A DNA stretch of 64,000 bases from Owenia fusiformis (GCA_903813345.2 CAIIXF020000006.1:21581936-21645935); one strand, 5' to 3'; shown: positions 25,901 through 36,811, numbered from the stretch's first letter. Notes: generated by a model from the letters alone, not told the origin. Translations and numbers: made by a program.

Positions 25901-28900
25901 GGAAGTATATAGTTTTTTTGACCACCCTTTACATTTTGAATTCTTCATTTAGACAAGGAGAAAAGCCCATATGCAAATTAGATTATTTATTATTGTCTGC
26001 AGTCACATCAGCTGTGATATTAATTTAAGGAAGAATCCTAAAAATTAAAACATTCTGCATCTTAGTCTTGAATAATCAACTGGTTAATCAAGTTGAAATA
26101 GGTGATGCAAAGAGATAGCTGGCCACAGAGCGTGTTACTTGAAGGTTGAGCTAAACTCCGAAGTCAGCTTGATCTCATACTGATACGCAATAAGATTCTG
26201 AAGTTTTGAGGGATACTAAAATTCCAGCGAGTTATAACTTCATTTCGCTTTAAAATACAATTTTCAGCCCTGGAAAGAAGTAATACTGATATACTAATAA
26301 ATATAGATTACTTCAAATTTGAGACATAAATATACAAATATATTTGGGGTTCATTTGTAAAAAAGCAAGATAAGACATTCTAACTTGTGGAGAAATTCCA
26401 GAAATTTTGATAGTTAATTTAAACCTTATAGAGAACTAATAAGAGAAAGTTATAGGGTGTTTACAATGATGAGTATATACCTATTGACTCAGAATTGAAC
26501 TGTTTTAATGGTGTTATCTTAAAAAGATAAGGAAATATTATTTCTCCTTCATTATTCAGTTGTTTTTCAGCAGGCAAGCCTTTCATCTTTATAACCTCTG
26601 TATCTTAGATTTGTGCATCATATTTTACTGCTAAAAGATTCTCTACCTAAGTAGCTCAGAGTGTAACAGGTTGTTTTTTCATCATATTATGAAAAGAAAG
26701 AGTTTTGTTGAAAATTTAAAGACACTTAACTTATTGGAATATTTTGGGACATTTTAGGCATATCAGTTGTACTAAGAATGACATTAGGAATGTTATTTTC
26801 AACTCTTAATGCTGAGTACTCGCCAATCCACAAACAATTCACCATGACCAAATTATTGTAATAAAACATTTACATGAAATAGTTATTTAAATATTACATG
26901 TCTACTGTCGTAAAATCTACCCACTTTACCTTAAAATATTCCTGTATATACTGTATGTTTGTAACTGGTGTAAAATATACAAATGAAATAATCTTAAAAT
27001 ATATGAAATATCAGTGTATTGTATTTCCAGATATAAATGTGTGTCATCAGATAAGCACATGAGGGAGTCAATTAGGGAGCTCAATAAAAAGTAAGTACTA
27101 GAGTAAAACTTGTTTAATACAAGCGCCACAATGGCAGACTAGTCAAAAGTGTTCACTTTGTAGGTTAGGGTTTTTTCAACAATTGTAATCTTTGGCCAAT
27201 TTTGAGATATGGGACCATGTGGCTTGGTTCATGGAAAAATAGGAAAGATACTCTTGGTAATGTTCACATTGAGAGGCATTCAGATGGTGAGGTATTCTGG
27301 TATACAAGTTTTACTGTGTTGTTTTCTCAATTTATTCATTTGAAAAAGTCTACCGTTTTACATATATTTTTATGTTACCACCACTATAGTCTACATGTGC
27401 CAACTGCACCAGTTGGAGTTTGATGTTCAGCATTTGTAACAAATGGAAGGTGGTGACATTCGTTAATGCCTTGCTATAATATACTATAAATACTTAACAT
27501 CAATACTTCAAATGCTCAGTTCAAATTATCTTATTAGACAGAATGATATGTTGCAATAGAATGACTTAAAACATGTCTTCTTTAATCGTGATTTTAAGGG
27601 TTAGTTCTAGAAAATAGTTGCCTAGCCATTTGTACTATATGTATAACTCTATGTATTGTTCATGTTTCATTGTAGATCTCTGCGATCTGTACTGTCGGTA
27701 TGGCTAGATACTTACTCAGAGGATTTCAAGGAACCCCCAAACTACCCCTGTCTCAACGCACTTTACAAGTTTACCTCTAAGTACATGCCAGATAATGACC
27801 TTGCCCTCAGAGTCAGACACAGAATTGATAAGTTTAAAAAAGAGGAGGAAAATGGCAGTGCAATTACAGGTGAGTAAAGAAAATATGTTGAAATTTTCTT
27901 GGAACAGTTTTATCAACTTATACCCAGTGTTCCTCCTTCCCTTTTCAACCTGCATCTCCAAGGTCCATTCTGTTTCCCTCAATCTCTCGTATAACACATG
28001 CTCTGTGTCTCTATCCCTCTTCCCCTGTCTGTCTTTTGTTTATCCTGTTCCATGTCTGTTCATTCCTTTCTCCTGTCAGGCCCATAGCCAAGATTTGCCA
28101 AGGGGGGGGGGTCAGTTTTCCAAAATTTCCAGGGGGGTTCACATTTGACAATTTTGGCTCAAAATTTTGGCTCAAAATGTTGAAAAACTGCATGATTTTG
28201 AAAGAATTTTTGGCTGGGGGGGGGTTTCTCCCGAACCCTGCGAACCCCCCTAGCTACGGGCCTGCCTATTACCAATTCAGTCATCTCTCTCCATTCTTTG
28301 CCTTTTCCCATTCCCTGCCATTTCCCTTCAGTCCTCTCTTAATATGAAAGTAAAAGTGTTTAGATTATATTTCCAAGCTATAAAAAGTACACTTTTCTTT
28401 CCATTCCAGTGAGTCACAGTGATGTGGACTTCAAGTTTACAATGTACAGTGATATTGGCTTCATGATAGACTCAACATCACAGAAACTACAACTCAAAGA
28501 CATTCCAAATAAGCTTCTAGCTGACCAACTTACTTACACAGATGCTGTGAGTACATAACATGCTTTTTGATTTCAACATAAAGGATAGATTTTAGTACTT
28601 CTTGTAATATTGCACAATGAGCATTTATGATGGACAATGCAAATTCAATTTTTTTGTTATATTATATTAACCATTTTAATAAAGGCACCTTTAATTTAAA
28701 TAAATTGCGTGCTTGTTTAATTGAAATAAATAAGATGCATTGTGACATCACATAAGATAAGTCTCAATGCATATATAATTTAAATATTTCAGAAATTATT
28801 CAAGAAGGTTGTGCCCCACCATTGTTTAGGATCAGTGTGGGCATCTGGGCATAAACAGAAGGGTGAGGAGGCGCCATCTATTGTGGCCACAATCAAATTC

Positions 28901-31900
28901 TTTAATGCAGTCACATATAGAGTTATTGCAACCATACTAAAGAACCCAGATCTGAGGTCTAGTGAAAGAGCCAAAGTTATTATACAGTGGATAAGTGTAG
29001 CACAGGTATATACAAAATATTATATGATGAACAATCTTTTGAATTTTATTAACTCTGTGTAAATTGAATGAGTCATTATATGAATGTAGTTGAAAAACAA
29101 AAATACATATTTTTATTTTATTATATGATGTTATTTTGTTCCCATATTTACATATTAAGCAGGTATGATTCCCTTTTTTTCTTTCAAGATTGTATTTATT
29201 TTCATTTCTTGAAATCTATTTTTCAGGAACTAAGAGCACTAAAGAATTTTTCATCTCTCAAAGCAATCATATCAGGACTACAATCTAATGCTGTCTACAG
29301 ACTGTGCAAGGTCTGGAGTCATATTCCCAAGTGAGTACATGTACTATATACATGTGAGTACATGTACTATATACATGTGAGTACATGTACTATATACATG
29401 TACATGTAGTCTACAGATTTCAAAGAAGAAATCTCATGATATGTTTCCAGTCTTTTTAAAGGAACTTAAGAATACAATGAATGGAGATAAATTGAGAATC
29501 GTTTTGAAAAATAACAGAAATGATTGTTTCGGACATTTTACAGAGTCTCTCTATACAATCCCTTTTTCCTTGAAGTAACTATATAACCTTATAAGTTGAT
29601 TATAAGCTTGTGAAATCTCTCTTTCAATGGTAAAATCATAAGATTTTATGATATTGTAAGATGAGATTTCCTTTTTTTATCACATATATAATGAACAAGT
29701 ATTTCTACTGTGTTTTAGGGAACATCTCAATGTATTTGAAGAGTTGTCCCTTATCTTCTCAGAAGAGAACAATCAACAATCAGCCAGAGAGCTACTTATG
29801 AAGGTAAAATTGCTACAAAATAAATATTACCATCTCCTATAAATCAAAGTATTCATTACATATACAAATCTTTAAGACATTTAATCTCACATTTCAAGTA
29901 TCAAATTGTAAATCTTACTCAGTTCTATGTAAATTGAGTTTGTAAAAATGTAATTTCTATGTTCCTTTAGTTTAAAGGGATGGGTGTCTAAGCCCACTGA
30001 ATTAGTCATGTGAAAAATAAACATTGATACTTGAATTTGGTTCTTAAACATGCTCAAATCTTATATTTTCAGGAAGGCACGGCCAAAACAGCTGCTAGAC
30101 CCCAGGGTCACACCAGGAACAAGAGCTGGTCAAACTTCTCAAATCTCATCTCGAGAAGAAAGTCTATGGCAGACTATGTAAGTACATGTACAGTGAAACC
30201 GGTAAAGTGGATAGAGGAACACCTCTGTAAGTGGAACACTTTTCAGAGTCCCAAGGCCAACTGACTTGATGCTAAATGAACCTTTATAAGTTTAAGACCT
30301 CCCTAGTTGAACACCGATATTTTTGATTTTGAATTTTGTATTCACAACATGACTATGTGATACCCATATATGGAAAGAATATCGAGTGGTGTCCCTGGGA
30401 GCCAATCCTCCTTGCTCCAAAAGATATGTCTTGATTCATCATAATGACATGGATCACTCACACTGACACTCTCCGTACAGATGTCTTCATTATCTCCATT
30501 TCTATTAATGTATTTTTCAGAGTCACTATTCAGGTACAGTTCCATACCTAGGCACATTTCTAACAGATCTAACCATGCTAGATTCTGCTATCCCAACTAC
30601 CACAGATGAGGGACTCATAAACTTTGAAAAGAATCGTAAAGAGTTTGAGATAATCGCCCAAATCAAATTGCTACAGTCTGCAGCCCAGATGTATCAGATA
30701 AAGGGTGATTCCAGCTTTCAGGGATGGTTTGATAGTGTCCGCACCTACGATGACAAAGAAAGGTGAGATTGGGAGTGTTATTCAGTGTGTAACTAACTAT
30801 ACAATTAATTGTCAAGTGTTTATACTTCATGCCACACTATTCTTTGCTAATTCTGTTCTTTGTCACTTTTCCAAGCTGTTTGAAAGTTATACATTTTTGA
30901 TTTGATGTGGATTCATTTTCCATTTTCAAAATATACTCATACTTGGTATATGTATATGCCTTGTTCAGCTTGAAGTATATTATATGTAATGATCTTGAAA
31001 CATGAAGATAGGAAATTAAATTTTTTTAATTTGAGCTGATATGCTCATGATATCATATTAGACAAACCACAATTCAACGACTATTTTCCCATTCCTTGTA
31101 GCTATGAGTTGAGTCTAGCCATTGAACCACTAGAGGATTTCTCACCCAAGACTCCAAAAGGACATAAGAAGAAAAGCAGGTTTGTATTCATATATATAAT
31201 ACTCCCCGGCCCTGTTTTTGAGAAAGGACACAAATCATATTGCACATAAACAATCTGGGGACAGCTGGCAGTTGGATTCGTGAATGCTACCATATAAGTT
31301 AGATTTCAAACCTTGGACAATAAAAGTACATTAATGTTACATAGATGGAAGCACCTCCAAGAGTCATTTTTAGGTCATAAAGAAGATAAGTGTATTCTTG
31401 TGTTTTGTTTGCATCAATGTGGTAATGTGACGGTTGTCAAGCTAAAATACATTGTTTACCAGTATATAATAAGAGGATGTCTTTGTTAATTTGGCCATTT
31501 AATCATTACCTATTCTGGCACAAGCACTTAACATCAATCCATGTGTTAATTCTAGCATAAGTGGGATTAGTTTCACATCTCTGGAGGGTTCTAGTCCGAG
31601 TGCAACGAGCGTTAGTGCCAGTATAGATGGCAGCACTTCCTCTGCAGATGGGACTCTTCCGTCTCCTAGCCTACAAGTTCCACGGAAACAGGTATGTAGG
31701 GCTGTATATTTAAAACCCTTGTTAAAAAGAACACCAGTTCTATGAGGTAAATAAAAAGTACCAAAGAATCAGTGACTCAGAAGTTTAATTCAGTGATATA
31801 ATTAACTGGATATGCCATATCATGGTTCATTTTTGTGGTTTCACTGAAAAAAAATACCAAAATAAGATGTCGTATTGTCATGAAATGATAAACTTTGAAC

Positions 31901-34900
31901 TGGACAGGATTTCTGTGACAAAGTAAAACTTTTCATAATAACTCACTTGGTGTTTTTTTTATGAGAAGACTATTATTGCATTGAAATTGTGATGTTTCAA
32001 CTTTAGCATCTTATACCAAACTTCATGTATTTATTCTTGCAACCAATTATGCAGCTGGAGAGGAGTCAAAGTTTACATTGCTATAGCAACGCCCTCTCCC
32101 CCTCTGATTTATTCAATATCAGGATGAGGGTATGTACATCGGGGGGAACAATACCAAACTTTAATCCTGGTAGTTTAGGTTCACTGTACTGGCCTTTTTT
32201 GTTTCCCATTTTTTTGAGGCATAGAGGATTTTGGGATTTTTTTAAAGATTTTTTTTTGGTTTTTGGATATTATTTTTTATACCTCTATTTTATTTGGTGT
32301 ATAAGATATTCAATTATAGTAAAATTCGTGATTTAGGAGCAGTTCGTGTTAAAGTTGGTATTGGCTTTAATTTTTTATTTCATGCAAAAAATTTTCTCAC
32401 AAATATTTTTAATCCTATTTATTATTCGGTTTTCATCGAATTTTTGTGGGTAGTATGGGCAGAATCAAGGCTAATAAAATAACCCATATTTTTAATGTGG
32501 CTGACACATAAGTTGCTAATATTTCAGAGGTTAGCTCAAAGGAGTATGAGCACTCCTGCCACGTGGCACAAGGTGAGATGATGCAGGATGGGGGTCTCTC
32601 CCTATGGGGGATCACACAGGGTATACCCTCAGGGGAGGCTCATTAACCCATAATACTGGATAATTGAAATACTCTTTAATATCTAATTAACTTGCAACAG
32701 AAATCTAATCTCTAGAAACAAAATACACTAAAATATAATTCGCCTTACAAACATGTATACTCTTTTGGTAAAAATGTCATGAGTAATAGTTGGATTTCAA
32801 GAATCAAATTCCAATGGGACTGTCTTAAGTGAACCTCCTTGCTGAAATATTAGTGATTCTAGCCACAGGAAGACATTGAGATTAACATCAGGAACTCTAG
32901 TTTAAGGTCAGGGTGCATGATGGGAAATTTTCTGCATTCCTCAATTGAGTCACATGTTATTTTTCAAACAAGAATCACTCCTTCCCTTCATTGTCTATAT
33001 CTTCCAGTTTTGCACAAAGAGTGCACTTCTGTGTCTAGAAAAGACTTGTGAGAAGAATGTTTTGATAAAGTGTATAAAAAACAAGAAAATTCAGTGAAAA
33101 AAATCAGAAAATTTTCAGAAATTTTTTTCACTGAATTTTCTCATTTTTTATACATTTTACAAAACAAACCTTCTCACAAGGCTTTTCTAGGCACAGAAGT
33201 GCACTCTTTGTGCAAACTTAGAAGATGTAGACAATGTGGGGAAGGAGTTATTCATGTTTGAAAAATAACATGTGACTCAATTGAGGAATGCAGAAAATTT
33301 CCCAACATGCACCCTGTCCTTAACCAATACATATTGCTATAAAAGTATCGATTTTTAGCTTTATAAAATCTAATATATACAATTGATAATCATCTAATAA
33401 TAATTAAGATATACTTTTGTTACACATTCTGTTGTTCTTAAAGCACATTTACCCATTTTGCACCATCTAATTGAAATAGATGAGTTCTCTTGCGTGCAAA
33501 TGGGCTAAAATAAAAACACTCATTTTGACTTCTCATAATTTGCTACATTACTCACATGCTAGTCCACATAACTCACCTGAGGAGCCCATCGATAGTTCAA
33601 GATCTACTTGGAAACTAGTTACAGTAAGTTAGTGGGTGGGTGTTCAATTCGATTAAGATCTTCTTACAAAAATAAACTTTTTCAAGAAATATTTCCCAAG
33701 CTCCCCAGACCCCTAGATCTAGATGTTTGCCATATAGATTGATAATTATTATCTGTACCATTGTCAGAGTTTAACAAATCAAGTTTTGAATGTGGGTTGA
33801 CACTTGAGAGAAATATGAGTCAGGGGCATATGTTTCTGGACAGGCATTGAACTGTTGATGCGTTACTTCTCAATTCTGCTAGACTGAGTTACACAATGGT
33901 TGTAGAATATTTTGGGGTTTTCTTTGGTTTTGTTATAGATAAACATGTTATTATTATTAATATGTATATGTAATAAGTACAACATGTATGTGATTAAAAG
34001 CCATTTATAGTTTTTTTTGTAAATTATGAAGAATATCCTCTAGAAATAAACAAGTATGTTTGAATACTTGACTAATTTGAGTATAAAACTGTTTTTGAGT
34101 TTGATTATTTTTTTGTTTTAAAAGTATGGTCTATGTTGCTACACTGCACCAGGAATGTAATGGGACAATTCTTGTTTTGCTCTCCATAATTCTGTCATTA
34201 TGTGCTGTATACCTTTTTAACAAGATCAAATATGAGATGTACAAACATGCATGTATTCCATTCAAAGATGCACTGTAGATTCAAATTGTAATACAGTATA
34301 ATTCTATGCTCAGGCATATTTGCAGCTTATGATGTACATCAGAGTCTTTCAAAAACAAACAACCATTTCTTGTGACTTAATTTGGATGAACATGTACTTT
34401 CCAGCTTCCCCATGCTGCTTCCTCACACTCTCTGAAGTCCCTGGAGCCAACTGAAAACTGGACATTCAAGTCTTCAGAGGGCTGTGTCATTAGAGTCAGT
34501 CTGGACACAGCAGACAATCACTGGACTAACATATATAAAAGTGTACTGGTATGTAGTACATGTACAAGTTAAGATTGGACACTCAAATATTTGGTGACCT
34601 TCAGACATACCATGGTTTGCCATTCCATCCATAGACCTAAGGAACTTATAAGATAGAATGATATCCATTATAAGTTGGTCATATGACAGTTTCAATGAGT
34701 ACATCAATTATTTTTACTGTGTCCTAAATATGACTGTAATATGTTATCTTATTCCATAGTTAGCATGATATTCATAGGATAACATGTGAAAATAAAAACG
34801 GTATTTTGTAATCAGTGGTAAAATATGATATTTTTGACAAATTTTCACTTAACCATAGCATACAGTTTTTTTGCCATGACATGCGGCGCCGTATGCTATG

Positions 34901-36532
34901 AATTATGGATTTTTGCTACTTCAGACTCAAAACTAGGCTAAGTGTCAACATCGCCGGATCGTTTGGAAAATTCGAATTAAATCACTTAATTTCCGACGAT
35001 TCTGATGATGACTTTAACTATGGAATAAAAAGAACATCCTCTATATAGACTATGATATTGTCCTTTAAGGTGTCCATGACCTGACATGAAATTTGACCTT
35101 GACACATGATTCTTGACATTGAATTCCAAATTTTGAACATTTGTACAATTACTGAATTTGGCAACCCATGGTTTAACACATCCTCCGATCACAGGGCTTC
35201 AAAATCCAGAATATCTTCTTTCTTTTTACCCCCTGCTATAACCAAGTTGGACGCGCCCGATTAAACTAAATCACGTGATCTTATTATGCGCCGATGACGT
35301 ATACATGATTTCTGTCGCAGTGTTGCGACAGCCAATCAAATTGCGAGTTCTTAATCGGGAAAATGCTAACTGCTTATAGCAGGGGGAAGAAGGAGGTACG
35401 GATTCTGGACACCTGCTTAGGAGGATGGGTTTAACAAGGTCTACGATAGAGAAATTTGCATCAGTATCACCCAGAAAATGGATGGACAGACAGATCACTA
35501 TTATAATCTATACTTGATAAATTGATAGTTACATTGTATTCAAAGATTTGGAATTCTGTTTATCTCAAATGTTATCTAGTGTACACTTGTAAAAGTACAT
35601 ATATAGTAAATGAAAAAAAAATTTGTAAACACATATACAGTATGTACACATACACATATGTCACATATACATGCATATATTTTTTTACTTTGTTGCAGCT
35701 AAGCAATAATGACAGGTCCCCAACAGTGATACAGGCTGTCCTGAACAAATATAATCTTTCAGAAAATAAGGAGGATTACTGTATGTCCCAAATATTACCT
35801 GATGGAGGTAAGTGTGTTTTGCCTTTTGTTTTTAAGAAATGAATCAACTTCGTAGTTATGAAAATAATGAAAAGCAATTAAAAGCACTCTGTATTTAATG
35901 TTTGATTTGTACCTTTGTGCCATTTAAAACTATTCCTCCAATTTAGAATTTATGATTCTAGATAATAATGCAAATGTATCCTATGCTTCAGAACTTCTGA
36001 TTCCAGATAATGCAATGTGCTCTATGTTTCAGAACTGCTGATTCTAGATAATGCAAATGTGCTCTATGTTTCAGAACTGCTGATTACAGATAATGCAAAT
36101 GTGCTCTATGTTTCAGAACTGCTGATTCCAGATAATGCAAATGTGCTCTATGTTTCAGAACTGCTGATTACAGATAATGCAAATGTGCTCTATGTTTCAG
36201 AACTGCTGATTCTAGATAATGCAAATGTGCTCTATGTTTCAGAACTGCTGATTCCAGATAATGCAAATGTGCTCTATGTTTCAGAACTGCTGATTCCAGA
36301 TAATGCAAATGTGCTCTATGTTTCAGAACTGCTGATTCTAGATAATGCAAATGTGCTCTATGTTTCAGAACTGCTGATTCCAGATAATGCAAATGTGTTC
36401 TATGCAATGAACAGTGTGGCAGACCCGAACTTTGTAGTGCGCCGAAAACACGATCAAAGAACGTTAAAACTGAAAAAATCTCGGAAAGGTGCAGCTAAAA
36501 AACTCTTAGGGAGTTTGAATACAACTTTATGA
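16237..36532 (+). CDS. RGL1-like Ral guanine nucleotide exchange factor (RalGDS family)
   Basis: Nineteen coding exons, all in compatible phase: 16237-16932, 18706-18798, 24445-24498, 25438-25637, 27031-27090, 27676-27869, 28410-28546, 28793-29005, 29227-29330, 29719-29803, 30073-30177, 30521-30762, 31102-31179, 31556-31691, 32055-32129, 32528-32572, 34405-34548, 35699-35807 and 36369-36532. They give about 977 aa if the most 3' acceptor is used for the last exon. The order is a Ser/Arg-rich N-terminus, REM (RasGEF-N), CDC25 catalytic domain, Ser-rich linker and Ras-association domain. This is the RalGDS/RGL plan, in which active Ras binds the RA domain and the CDC25 domain loads GTP onto Ral. 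Phrases such as [29 protein letters not shown] and [13 protein letters not shown] are diagnostic. The C-terminal [16 protein letters not shown] recalls RGL1. Exon 16 and the N-terminus are the least certain parts. Confidence 0.9.
17535..18536. mobile_element. Long foldback element (1002 bp) in intron 1
   Basis: The outer ends are CACGGGGTACCATCGAATAA and its inverse. The left arm (to about 18000) and right arm (from about 18070) are near-perfect inverted copies of roughly 465 bp, around a short AT-rich centre. TTAAT flanks both sides as a 5-bp target duplication. Both arms contain the same 60-odd-residue open frame on opposite strands, which is a by-product of the duplication and not a gene. 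No transposase is present. Confidence 0.85.
18706..24498 (+). CDS. RGL-like exons 2 and 3: linker into the REM domain
   Basis: Exon 2 (18706-18798, 31 codons) follows CTGCTTCCAG and ends before GTAAGT. It encodes [18 protein letters not shown] followed by [13 protein letters not shown]. Exon 3 (24445-24498, 18 codons) follows TTGTTAG and ends before GTATGC, encoding [18 protein letters not shown]. Both are phase 0 at each side, so exon 3 could be skipped without a frame change. The intron between them (18799-24444) is the longest in the gene. Confidence 0.75.
19690..19995. repeat. Degenerate minisatellite in intron 2
   Basis: Imperfect tandem units around GGTTTGGATATGGGATTTAT with TCCTTGGA, varying in length and diverged. 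Intronic, no coding signal. Confidence 0.5.
20395..20775. repeat. Degenerate GATC-rich minisatellite in intron 2
   Basis: Many short imperfect copies of GATCYTATGATCTTAT-like units. The stretch is dense in GATC tetramers and strongly diverged. Confidence 0.45.
24539..24633. mobile_element. ACAGTAAAACC-family fragment in intron 3
   Basis: AAAGTAAAACCTGTAGAGGA at the left and TAGGCTTTACTAC at the right resemble the inverted ends of the copies at 27102-27316 and 39099-39271. Short and probably degenerate. Confidence 0.4.
25318..25423. repeat. Short tandem repeat next to the exon 4 acceptor
   Basis: Units of about 35 bp with TTTGACTTTGAC.GTGACCTC and ATGAATTGAT, two to three copies. They end just before the polypyrimidine/AG of exon 4 (acceptor TTTGCAG, exon starts 25438). 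The repeat does not duplicate the AG itself. Confidence 0.55.
25438..27869 (+). CDS. RGL-like exons 4-6: REM (RasGEF N-terminal) domain
   Basis: Exons 25438-25637, 27031-27090 and 27676-27869 encode residues 282-432. Recognisable stretches are [57 protein letters not shown] and [15 protein letters not shown]. These align with the REM domain of RGL1, including its STYRGFAS and WLDQ.AEDF.EPP motifs. The REM domain packs against and stabilises the catalytic CDC25 domain. Exon 5 is only 20 codons and replaces a longer variable loop of vertebrate RGL1. Donors are GTGAGT, GTAAGT and GTGAGT. Confidence 0.9.
27102..27316. mobile_element. ACAGTAAAACC-family element in intron 5
   Basis: The left end AGTAAAACTTGTTTAATAC is inverted at the right (GGTATACAAGTTTTACTGT). 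The interior has TGTTCACATTGAGAGGCATT, related to the units expanded at 11366-11765. It starts only 12 nt after the exon 5 donor. Confidence 0.6.
28077..28264. mobile_element. MITE, GGCCCGTAGCC family, copy 4 (inverted)
   Basis: Ends CAGGCCCATAGCCA and TAGCTACGGGCCTG. The interior is the reverse complement of copy 2 (GCATGATTTTGAAAGAA). The flanks CCTGT and CCTAT suggest a decayed 5-bp duplication. It sits in intron 6 of the RGL-like gene. Confidence 0.75.
28410..30762 (+). CDS. RGL-like exons 7-12: CDC25/RasGEF catalytic domain
   Basis: Exons 28410-28546, 28793-29005, 29227-29330, 29719-29803, 30073-30177 and 30521-30762 cover about residues 433-728. Key phrases are [115 protein letters not shown] and [20 protein letters not shown]. 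In RasGEFs these form the helical cup and hairpin that open the GTPase switch regions. The full length is present and the family motifs are intact, so catalysis is expected. The insert [20 protein letters not shown] lies before GTVPYLG, where the family is variable. Confidence 0.92.
29331..29399 (+). repeat. Triplicated splice-donor sequence after exon 9
   Basis: Three perfect 23-bp copies of GTGAGTACATGTACTATATA plus CAT start at 29331, 29354 and 29377. The first GTGAGT is the donor of exon 9. Using the second or third would keep a TGA directly after AAG and end the protein, so only the first donor is compatible with coding. Confidence 0.85.
30188..30325. mobile_element. ACAGTAAAACC-family fragment in intron 11
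   Basis: It begins TACAGTGAAACCGGTAAAG and contains GGAACACCTCTGTAAGTGGA, collinear with 39099-39230. The right end is missing. It starts 10 nt past the exon 11 donor. Confidence 0.5.
31102..32572 (+). CDS. RGL-like exons 13-16: Ser-rich linker
   Basis: Exons 31102-31179, 31556-31691, 32055-32129 and 32528-32572 continue the open frame after the catalytic domain. They encode [42 protein letters not shown] and [20 protein letters not shown]. Vertebrate RGL1 also has a Ser-rich, low-complexity linker between CDC25 and RA. Exon 14's phase-2 start and phase-0 end fit its neighbours. Exons 15 (75 nt) and 16 (45 nt) are both phase 0 to phase 0 and could be cassette exons. Exon 16 ([15 protein letters not shown]) rests only on ATATTTCAG and AAGGTGAGA flanks plus an open frame. 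Confidence 0.65.
32906..33319. mobile_element. Hairpin MITE with TTAA flanks (414 bp)
   Basis: The whole element is a near-continuous inverted repeat. GGTCAGGGTGCATG at the left matches the inverse of CATGCACCCTGTCC at the right, and the pairing runs inward through CACATGTTATTTTTCAAAC and GTGCACTTCTGTG to a loop near 33110. TTAA flanks both sides. TTAA target sites are typical of piggyBac and Kolobok superfamilies. Located in intron 16 of the RGL-like gene. Confidence 0.8.
34405..36532 (+). CDS. RGL-like exons 17-19: Ras-association (RA) domain and C-terminus
   Basis: Exons 34405-34548, 35699-35807 and 36369-36532. The ubiquitin-like RA domain starts at [20 protein letters not shown] and continues through [15 protein letters not shown] and [10 protein letters not shown]. 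It ends with [16 protein letters not shown], the counterpart of [16 protein letters not shown] in RGL1. Exon 18 ends in phase 1 (GAT GGA G) and exon 19 begins AA CTG CTG, restoring GAA. The tail is basic ([20 protein letters not shown]), ending GSLNTTL before TGA. The acceptor of exon 19 lies at the end of a 42-bp tandem array that offers eight other identical in-frame acceptors. The predicted protein can therefore vary by multiples of 14 residues inside the last RA strand. Confidence 0.88.
35229..35386. mobile_element. Short inverted-repeat element (158 bp) in intron 17
   Basis: CCCCCTGCTATAA at the left is inverted as TTATAGCAGGGGG at the right, with further pairing at CCCGATTAA against TTAATCGGG. 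GC content is higher than the surroundings. No clear target duplication. Confidence 0.6.
35933..36410 (+). repeat. 42-bp tandem array of splice acceptor plus exon start
   Basis: The unit carries TGTGCTCTATGTTTCAG followed by AACTGCTGATTCCAGATAAT and GCAAA. Acceptor AGs end at 36032, 36074, 36116, 36158, 36200, 36242, 36284, 36326 and 36368, exactly 42 bp apart. Older diverged units have AGs at 35991 (a 1-bp deletion follows) and 35946 (a 3-bp insertion follows). Intact units differ only at one codon (CTA, ACA or CCA). The array ends where the true exon continues with TTCTATGCAATGAAC. Confidence 0.95.
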
Positions 36533-36811
36533 GGGTTGTCAATTTAATGATGGCATAGAACCCGTCAATGCATAAGCTATTCAAGTAAGCCTTAGAGAAA
36601 GCTTCAAATGGAATCTTTTGTGATCTGCCAAAAGCAATATAAGATGAAATGCAACAGATACAAAGTTATGCAGTCTGCAGGCAACACAAAATGTATTTTT
36701 GGATAACCAGTTATGAGAGCAATACACCCTCTATGGTGTAGATATAGGCGGATAAAGGAAAACTTTTTATGATAAAAGGCAGTATGTAATAGGAGCATTT
36801 CTAAACTTACC
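36533..36811 (+). other. Probable 3' UTR of the RGL-like gene
   Basis: Sequence after the TGA at 36530-36532. No AATAAA is seen before the promoter-like repeat. The first candidate (36873-36878) lies inside that repeat, so the 3' end of the transcript is uncertain. Confidence 0.4.

Noticed and set aside
32025-32336. Longer frame across exon 15
   Set aside because: Only 32055-32129 is flanked by splice sites in phase; the rest is T-rich intron.
36168-36407. Minus-strand open frame with [14 protein letters not shown] repeats
   Set aside because: It is the antisense of the 42-bp array; a repeat length divisible by three keeps it open. No start context or splice support.
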